A DNA stretch of 64,000 bases from contig NC_081415.1 of the NCBI RefSeq assembly GCF_030272615.1, positions 626,327,740 through 626,391,739 on the forward strand, written 5' to 3'. Under the pieces are notes generated by a model. The model was not told where the DNA came from. It did not search any database and saw only the letters and a program-made list of their open reading frames with translations. Position 1 is the first letter of the stretch, and each line of letters opens with the position of its first letter. Positions 55,934 to 64,000 of the stretch are shown here, in pieces. Source of the stretch: Cryptomeria japonica. Lineage: Eukaryota > Streptophyta > Pinopsida > Cupressales > Cupressaceae. Position numbers and translations under genes: made by a program.

Positions 55934-58900
55934 ATGATGAAGAGGGAAGGTCCAAAACTCAACAGAGATAACTTTAAAATATGGAAGGATAGAATGAAGA
56001 TATACATTAGAAGCATGGGTGCTCAACATTGGAGCTATGTTGAGAATGTTTATGTTATCCCTACCGGTACTCTCACCGATGACCAAAAGAGAGAGATTCG
56101 GGAGAATGGGCAAGTTATGGAAGCCCTAATCAGTAGTTTATCTAACATTGAGTTTATTGATGTCCAGGATAAAGAAAATCCCAAAGAAGTATGGGATACT
56201 CTTGAAAATATCTATGGCGGTGATGAGCATGTAAAACAAGCTAAGGAAGAAAGCCTTAGAGGGAAGTTTGAAGACATGTGGATGGTTGAAGGTGAGACCA
56301 TTCAACAATATGGAATAAGAATCAAAACTGTTGTTGGAGATATCAAGAGTGCAGATGGTAAAATGGAAGATTCCACCATTGTTAGCAAAGTTTTGAGATC
56401 CTTATTACCGGTCTATGCAATAAGGGTTGCTGCTATTCAGGAGTTGAGATTAATAGACAAGACTAAGGTATCCCTAGACTCCATCATTGCAAAGTTGAGA
56501 GCCTATGAGCTAAATATCTTTGATGGCAGTGTTCAGAAGACTGAATCAGCTTTTAGAGCATCTGTTGCACTATCCAGAAAAGGAAAAGAAGCAAGCACCA
56601 ATGGTGAACCAAGATAGAGCAGAGAAATGGATGATGAGGAGATTCTGATGGAATTTGAAGCTCTTCTTTCCAAGAGACTTCCTAAGGGAATCGACAAATA
56701 CAGAGGTAAGATTCATTTGAAATGCTTCTCTTGTAACCGGATAGGACATATCGCTATAAACTATCCTAATGGTGATAACAAGGACAAACCAGAAAGGTTC
56801 AAGAAATTCAAAGGAGGAAACCGAAGAAACTGTTTTGTAGCAGTTGATAAAAGTGTCACAGATGAGGAATCGGAAGATGAAGAAAATGAAGATATTGTGT
56901 TTGTTGCAGTCAAAGAGGATGTGTCAGACAAAAAGGCTCTTGTCTCCCGCTTGGATGATTCCAATGAGTGGATTATTGACAGTGGTTGTTCTCACCAAAT
57001 GATTGGTGACCGGAGCAAGTTTATATCTCTGGAAGAGTATGATGGTGGGGTGGTTCGTTTTAGTAATGATGCACCATGTATGGTCAAAGGCAGAGGGTCC
57101 ATCTCTCTAAATGGAAAGAGCAGTGCTGACAATGTGTATTGGGTGGAAGGTCTTAGACATAATCTATTGAGTGTTGCCCAACTGAATGACAGTGGACTCA
57201 CTCTGGAATTCAAAAATGGAGTCTGCAAAATCAAAGGAAAGAATGGTGAACTGATGGCCACCAGTATGCAGACCAAAGGTAAATTATTTCAGTTGAATGC
57301 AAATATAAGTACATGTCTTATGGCTAAGTTTGATGATAGCTGGATATGGCATAGGAGACTCTGCCATGTAAACTTTGATAACATAGTAAAGGCCAGTAAG
57401 ATCAAGGCATTTAGAGGACTGCCAATGCTGAGCAAACCGGAAAATCCTTTGTGCAGAGGATGTCAACTGGGGAAAATGTCTTCCTCAACCTTCAAAGGTA
57501 AATCTTTCACTGCTGACAACTTACTTGATCTTGTGCATACTGATTTGTGTGGTCCTATGAAAACTAGGAATGTGCAGGGAGATAGGTATTTTATGATTCT
57601 TATAGATGATTGCTCAAGAATGATGTGGGTCACATTCTTGAAGGACAAGTCTAAAGCCTTTGGAAAGTTTAAATCTTTCAGAGCACTGGTAGAAAAGGAA
57701 AGTGGTAGAAGAATCAAATGCCTTAGAACTAATCAAGGAGGGGAATTCACTTCCGGTGAATTCAACAAATATTGTGAAGAGAATGGCATCAAGAGGCAAC
57801 TGTCTGACCCCCGGACTCCACAGGAAAATGGCCTAGCAGAGAGAAATAACCAGACTGTGGTTGAAGCGGCTAGAACTATGTTGATCCAAGGAAAGGTCAC
57901 TCACACCTTTTGGAGAGAAGCGGTGAGCACTGTAGTCTATACAATGAATCGGGTACTCATCATGAAAGGAAAGGATACGACTCCTTATGAGTACTGGACT
58001 GGTAAGACACCAGTGGTAAGCTACTTCAGAGTGTTTGGTAGTAAATGTTATATCAAAAGGAGTGAGCATTAGAGCAAGTTTGATGCTAAATGTGATGAGG
58101 GAATATTCCTAGGGTATTCCACTAAGAGCAAAGCTCTCAAATGTTTCAACAATAGGACTCAGAGAATTGTTGAAAGCATCAATGTTAGGGTTGATGAAAA
58201 CTCTGAGAAATCAGAGGAAACCGACAGAGAGCATGTAGGTGATGAACTAGTAGTAACCTTCTGGGAACCGGTTGCAAATCAGCCCAGTACTAGCAATTGT
58301 GCTCCTACACTGGTAGATGCTGATGAAGATGAGGATGATGAAGAAAAGCAAGAGGAAGTTGTTAAGAACATACCTAGGTATGTCAAACTTAATCATGATC
58401 CAAAGCATATCATAGGAGATAAAGATGCAGGAATTCTTACAAGAAGAAAGGTAAGAGAAAGCTCATGTATGATCTTTGAATTTGAGCCTAAATCATTCAA
58501 AGACGCACATAAAGATGAAGACTGGATCAAGGCAATGGAGGAGGAAGTTGACCAGATAAAAAAGAATGGTACATGGTCTTTGGTACCCAGATCGGAGCAT
58601 AAAAATGTCATTGGAACCAAATGGGTTTTCAGAAATAAGCTAAATGAGGATGGCACAGTGGTAAGGAACAAAGCTAGACTAGTGTGTAAAGGATATGCCC
58701 AAGAAGAAGAAGAAGTCTATGGTGAAACCTTTGCTCCAGTAGCAAGATTGGAAGGAGTTCGTATGCTTCTTGCATATGCAACTTTTAAAGGATTCAAGGT
58801 ATACCAAATGGATGTAAAATCTGCATTTTTAAATGGAATACTTGAAGAGAGGTGTATATAGAGCAATCAGATGGGTTTGCCCTATCAGAAGACAATGACA

Positions 58901-60018
58901 TGGTGTGTAGGCTACATAAAGCCTTATATGGACTGAAGCAGGTACCAAGAGCATGGTATGAACGCTTGCATTCCCATCTTGTGAAGATTGGATTTGAAAG
59001 AACAAGTGAAGATAGCAATATCTACTTGAAATCAGAAGGAGATCACGTTCTGATCTGCGAAGTATTTGTTGATGACATAATATTTGGTGGAGATGACAAG
59101 ATGAGTCATGCCTTTGCAGATGAGATGAAAAAGGAGTTTGAAATGTCACTCATAGGGGAAATTAAGTTCTTCATTGGACTGCAGATTCAACAAATGAAAA
59201 ATGGAATCTTTATTACTCAGTCCAAGTATGTCAAAGAGTTGTTGAAGACCTTTGGCATGGAAGATAGTAAACCGGTTGGTACACCAATGGTGACCGGTTG
59301 TAAGCTATCAAAAGAGGATGACTCAACATTGGTAAATGAGAAGGATTATCGATCAATGATTGGTAAGTTGCATTATGTAGTGCATAGCAGACTAGGCATT
59401 GTACATGCAGTGGGTATTACCGCTTGGTTTTAGCAAAGCCCAAGAGAATCCCACTTGGTAGCAATCAAGCGAATTCTTAGATATCTGAAGGGAACTATTG
59501 ACTATGGGTTATGGTATCCATACAATAATGATTTCAACTTGAAAGTGTTCACAAATGCTAATTGGGCTAGTAATGTAGATGACCAGAAGAGCACAACTGG
59601 TGGTGCATTCTTTCTCGGTGGTAGACTGGTCTCATGGATGAGTAAAAAGCAGAGTTGTATCTCTCAGTCTACAGCATAAGCAGAGTATGTTGCAGCTTTT
59701 ATGAACTGTACCCAGACTATTTGGATGAAGCATGTATTGAAAGGCTTCAAAGTTCCTGTATCTGAACTGGTAAGTATATTTTGTGACAATACAAGTGCAA
59801 TTAACATATCCAAGAATCCGGTTTTACATTCTAGAACCAAGCATTTTTAACTCAAGTATCATTTCTTGAGGGAAAAGGTTTTGAACAAAGAGGTGGTATT
59901 GGAACATGTTTTCAGTAAGGAGCAGTTAGCAGACATATTCACCAAGCCTCTACCGAAGGCTACTTTTACCTATCTGAGAGGTGAGTTAGGGGTGCTGCCC
60001 CTTCAAGAGGTAATCTAA
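55934..60018 (+). pseudogene. Copia-2 gag-pol, broken by stops and a frameshift
   Basis: Starts MMKREGPKLNRDNFKIW. Gag is followed by a knuckle whose last Cys reads Tyr (CFSCNRIGHIAINY), then protease DSGCSHQMIG. Integrase has HRRLCHVNF, CRGCQLGK and HTDLCGPM, but TNQGGEF in place of TDQGGEF, so the second catalytic Asp is Asn. RT follows (KWVFRNKLNEDGTV, YQMDVKSAFLNG, FVDDIIFGG). RNase H has FTNANWAS, the first Asp also Asn. Stops are at 56615, 58070, about 59432, about 59677 and about 59848. A one-base loss near 58850 separates LEE from VYIEQ. The frame ends ATFTYLRGELGVLPLQEVI. Confidence 0.9.
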
Positions 60019-60089
60019 AGGTTTGTGCTCCGCATCAGTCCGATCTTACTTTTGCTATATCTTTTCAGGATTGATGTGTTCAAGGATGC

Positions 60090-60264
60090 TACTCCTCAGG
60101 GGGAGCAACATAGTGGAACAGGGAAACTTGTGCCTCCACTTTGGCATTGTTGTCAAAGGGGGAGAAGATGTGAAGTGGAAAAGATATTTGCAGTATTAAG
60201 GAGAAGATGTGATGTAGAAAGAGAGATATCTTTGTATATTGCCATCAATGCCAAAGGGGGAGAT
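60090..60264 (+). promoter_or_regulatory. Copia-2 polypurine tract cluster
   Basis: CAGGGGGAG (60097), CAAAGGGGGAG (60154) and CAAAGGGGGAGAT (60252), the last abutting the 3' LTR. The order and spacing parallel copia-1. Confidence 0.75.
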
Positions 60265-61823
60265 TGTTGGCATATGTGCAGAATACGTTGACATGATGAT
60301 ATTGTGTTGTCATTGATGTCAATATGCTAAAAGAGAACCGGTAATATGCTAAAGAGTGAACTGGTAACATGATGAAGAGTGAACATGATTATTGAAGGTA
60401 AGCAACTGACAAAGAGAACCAGTATGATGTTGTGAACCGGAATATGTGAAAAAGTGAAGCGGTATGCTTGTCCAAGTGAACCGGTATGATGTTGTGAACC
60501 GGAACTGGTATGTAGGAATGAGAACCAGTATAAGGAATGTTTTGTATCTAGGGTTATGTTGGTAGTCTTAGCTTCAGGGTTTCCGGTTGAAGTGTTTCGA
60601 GCCTGTGTGTTTCAACCGATGGCATTGTGTGATGAGTTAGCATTGTAATAGAGATCAGATCATGTTGCCACGTCAGCCTCATGTACGTGAAGGATCTTGC
60701 ATGAAGGAGATTGATCCTATCTACCTTGAGAATGTGCGAAGTCTCTGCAAATGGTGGAGAACGCGTGATGGGTTATCACCTCCGAGAAGCGGTGAAGAAC
60801 GAACGATGGAGAATGTCTTGAGATCTGTTCAAGACCATTGTATTCAAATGCAAAGTGTTCAATGGTTAGGATTGAACCGACTAAATTTCTCAACCTAAGT
60901 GTTTAGGATTTAGGGTTTATGCTACCGACCTATCTGTTTCCTATAAGGTCGATGTGGTGTTTCATGCTGAGGTTATTGGAAAATGTTGTGTGTGTATCTA
61001 TGTGCAGAGATACACGATTCTTGCCATACCAGTTGAGAGGATTGATACCTGCATAGTGTGTGTGCAGAAGGAAGGAACTAAAGCGGATCTACATTGGCAT
61101 TGAGTGTTATTACTAGATCATTATAATACGTGTTCATCTCTAATCACTTCAACAGTTGGAAAATCCCTTAACAGGGTAGCTTTAACCAGCTTGCTGTAAA
61201 TCCTTTAACAGGGTAACTCAAATCCATTGAGTTCATAAAATCCTTTAACAAGGTAACCTCTAACAGGGTTTAACCCTTAACCAGGTATTCTAGCCATCCC
61301 TTAACCGGGTGATCCCTAACAAGATCGGTTCCTAACAGAACCTGATGTAATAGTATTTATCAAGACTAGGCTCCTAACAGAGCGGACTTCTAAAGAGTTC
61401 AAAACAACTTGTGGGTATTCATCCCCACTGTGGTTTTTCCCAGTTGGGTTTCCACGTGAAAATTATGTGTGTCATGTGTGATGTCCTTTTCATGTGATGT
61501 TTTGTTGTTTTCTATCAAGTGGTGAATCATGTTGATCTAGCAAGTTATTATATCTCTGATGATAGATTATTTGTTTATGCATAAGGACAAAGTGGAAATG
61601 AGGAAGTAGGTTGTATGAAAAGCTAAGAAGATTGACTGGTTCATGTCTTTCACAATTGCACTATGTTTAACCGGTAGTAATCTGGTTTGGACCGGTGTTA
61701 GGGATTGCCAGTAGTTTACAGTCTGCAATCAAACCTGTTCAGGAAAAGTTTTTGTGCTTGTACTGATTCACCCCCCCCCTCTCAGTACCGGTTTGGTACT
61801 CACTATTCATCATTGAGTTATCA
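60265..61823 (+). repeat. Copia-2 3' LTR
   Basis: It matches the 5' LTR along its length, with small indels (including loss of a short segment around TTCATATGGCATAAC) and a one-base longer C-tract. Confidence 0.93.
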
Positions 61824-61828
61824 TTACT

Positions 61829-64000
61829 GGTAGGTGAAAAAGAGTTCATTAACACTCTTAAGGAAGGAGAAGGAGTGGGGTTTGCTCTTATAGTGAAACC
61901 AAAGGAAACAAAGCAAGAAAAGAAGGTTCAAATACCTCATGAAGTGCAACAGCTACTAGACAACTTCAAAGCAATCATAAGTGATAAAGTACCAACAACC
62001 CTACCTCCTATTAGAGCCATAAGCCATCAGATTGATTTTATTCTAGGAGCATCATTACCCAACAAAGCAGCCTATAAGATGACTCCCAAACAGAACAAGG
62101 AAGTGGCTAGACAAGTCCAAGAATTGTTGGACCAAGGGTTGATAAAGAAGAGCATGAGTCCTTATGTCGTACCTACAGTGTTAGCACCCAAGAAAGGAGG
62201 AACATGGAGGTTATGCACAGATTCAAGTCATAAATAGAATCACTATTTTCCTATCCCAAGAATCGAAGACTTGATGGATTTATTGGGAGGTGCAAAGTAC
62301 TTCACTAAGATTGATCTCAAGAGTGGATACCACCAGATTAGGATAAAAGAAGGTGATGAATGGAAAAAAACCTTCAAAACCAATGAAGGACTTTATGAGT
62401 GGCTTGTTATGCCATTCGGTCTTAGTAATGCTCCAAGTACATTCATGAGACTCATGAATGAAGTGTTGAAAGATTTTATTGGTAAATTTTTTGTTGTATA
62501 CTTAGATGACATCTTGATTTTTAGTAGAATTAAAGAGAAACATCTAAAGCATCTTAGTATTGTATTGCAAAAATTGTACAATAAACAACTAACTATAAAC
62601 TCAGAGAAGTGTGAGTTTATGAAGTAGGAACTTGTCTATATTGGATTTGTAGTTTCAAGAGGAGATTTGAAGATGGACACATCAAAGGTGGAATCCATCA
62701 CAAGTTGGCCAACACCAAAGACAACAAGTGAAGTAAGAAGTTTTTATGGTTTGGCACAGTTCTAAAGGAAGTTTATCAGAGGGTTCAGTGAGATTTGTGC
62801 ACCCATGCTGGATACCATCAAAGGAGGAGTTAAGACTAAGTTTCAGTGGACCAATGCAACTAACAAAGGGTTTGAACTTTTGAAACAAAAGGTAGCTACA
62901 CAACCAGTACTCATTCTTCCTAGTTTTGATAAGTTGTTCCAAATTGAATGTGATGCAAGTAATATAGCAGTTGGTGTTATTTTGAGTCAAGAGAATAGAC
63001 CTATAGCTTTCTTTAGTGAGAAGCTCAATGATGCCAAGAAGAAGTATTTGTCCTATGATCTCGAGTTGTATGCTCTTGTCCAAGGTCTTAGGAAGTGGAG
63101 GCACTACTTGTTACCTAAGGAGTTTGTTGTTTACACAGATAATCAAGCTTTAAGTTTTCTGAATTCACAAGATAAGTTTAGTCATAGGCATGTTAAATGG
63201 GTTGAGTATTTGCAGCCATATACTTTTTCTATTAAGCATAAGAAAGGAAAATGTAATAAAGTAGTAGATTCTTTGAGTAGAAGGCTACTAACAGTGCAAG
63301 AAGTGCAGATTCAGAGTATTGGAGTTGATTACTTCAAGGATTTTTACCCCAATGATGAATATTTTGCAGCCATTTACAAGGTTTGTCAAGAATTTCAGAA
63401 TCACTTTCATAGTGAATATGCTGACTTTACTTTGCAGAATGGTTTGTTGTTTAAAGGTGGACAGCCGTGTGTTCCCAAAGGATTGATGCGGGAAAATATG
63501 ATCCAAGAAAAGCACAATGGATGTTTGAGTGGTCATTTTGGCCTTAATAAGACATTGGAACTTGTTCAAAGGTTCTACTATTGGCCCAAAATGTAGAGGG
63601 ATATTAGAAGGTATGTTGAGCAGTGTATGATTTGTCAGAAAGCTAAAGGTACAACTACTAATGTTGGTCTTTATCAGCCATTACCTATTCCTATAAGGCC
63701 ATGGGAATGTGTAAGTATGGATTTTGTGGTTGGATTACCCAAAACAAAGCTTGGTTGTGATAGCATTTTTGTTATTGTTGACAGATTCAGTAAAATGGCA
63801 CATTTTGTTCCTTGTAAAACTACTCATGATGCTAGTCACATTGCACACTTGTTTTTCAAAGAGGTTATTAGAATCCATGGTTTGCTGGTTAGTATTGTTT
63901 CAGATAGAGATGTCAAATTCCTTGGACATTTTTGGAAAACTCTTTGGAAAAGACTGGAAACCAATTTGTCTTTTGGTTCAGCCTATCATCCCCAAACGGA
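61829..64000 (+). pseudogene. Gypsy-2 pol: RT, RNase H, integrase (runs off the window)
   Basis: Continuation of gypsy-2 after copia-2. RT blocks are [72 protein letters not shown] and active site YLDD at 62499-62510. RNase H has QIECDASNIAVGVILSQ and VVYTDNQALSFL. Integrase has the zinc site H(x)H(x)C(x)C (HNGCLSGHFG, QCMICQK) and the first two acidic positions (SMDFVVGLPKT; VSDRDVKFLG). The Glu and anything beyond are outside. Stops lie at about 62235, 62625, 62764 and 63594. This arrangement is that of Ty3/gypsy, chromovirus-like. Confidence 0.88.

Larger units (their letters stand above)
54291..61823 (+). mobile_element. Copia-2: complete SIRE-like copia insertion, TSD TTACT
   Basis: Bounded by TTACT at 54286-54290 and 61824-61828. 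It has two long LTRs (1,572 and 1,559 bp), primer site, gag-pol remains and a polypurine cluster. It splits gypsy-2 between protease and RT. In one 240-bp stretch of the two LTRs I count eight differences, seven of them transitions, so the insertion is not very recent. Confidence 0.93.

Overview
The window is nuclear DNA of a seed plant. It holds one recognisable host gene, a minus-strand SPINDLY (SPY)-type O-fucosyltransferase, whose first four coding exons are spread over about 7 kb. Most of the rest is decayed transposable elements, many nested in one another. Introns of up to 6 kb (and possibly more than 10.8 kb), the load of old SIRE-like Ty1/copia and Ty3/gypsy elements and the AT-rich spacers suggest a large repeat-rich genome. 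A gymnosperm such as a conifer is my guess; nothing in the sequence proves the species.

Layout. 1-10.8 kb lies 3' of SPY exon 4, so it is intron 4 if the gene is intact. It carries a TRIM-like miniature LTR element with a target-site duplication (2204-3805) and a broken hAT transposase gene (about 4.2-6.7 kb). 10.8-18.0 kb has SPY coding exons 4, 3, 2 and 1. Intron 1 contains a 0.5-kb direct duplication with a scrap of gypsy pol and a possible SINE. 18.0-20.3 kb is the SPY 5' UTR, a UTR intron filled by a degenerate tandem repeat of about 137 bp, and the promoter. 20.3-23.2 kb is intergenic. 23.2-28.4 kb is a Tat/Athila-like gypsy element, cut off in RNase H. 28.4-36.1 kb is a minus-strand retroelement with gag and a long non-pol reading frame in place of pol. 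36.2-42.0 kb is copia-1 (plus strand, pol broken, 5' LTR reduced). 42.0-45.3 kb is a pile-up of LTR fragments, including a solo LTR with TSD TTTTA inside a gypsy LTR. 45.3-51.0 kb is AT-rich DNA with minisatellites and an LTR. 51.0-64.0 kb is a chromovirus-type gypsy element with a 72-bp tandem repeat in its presumed LTR. It is split by the complete copia-2 insertion (54291-61823, TSD TTACT) and runs off the window.

The most unusual item is the minus-strand element at 28.4-36.1 kb. Its gag has extra zinc knuckles. Downstream, a frame of about 1,070 codons, broken by stops but nearly free of frameshifts, occupies the place normally held by protease, integrase, RT and RNase H. Several sequence modules recur across otherwise different LTR families here: a GGTTTTTCC/GGGTTTTCC module, a C-tract near the LTR end, iterated CCTTAACAGGGT motifs and clustered polypurine tracts.
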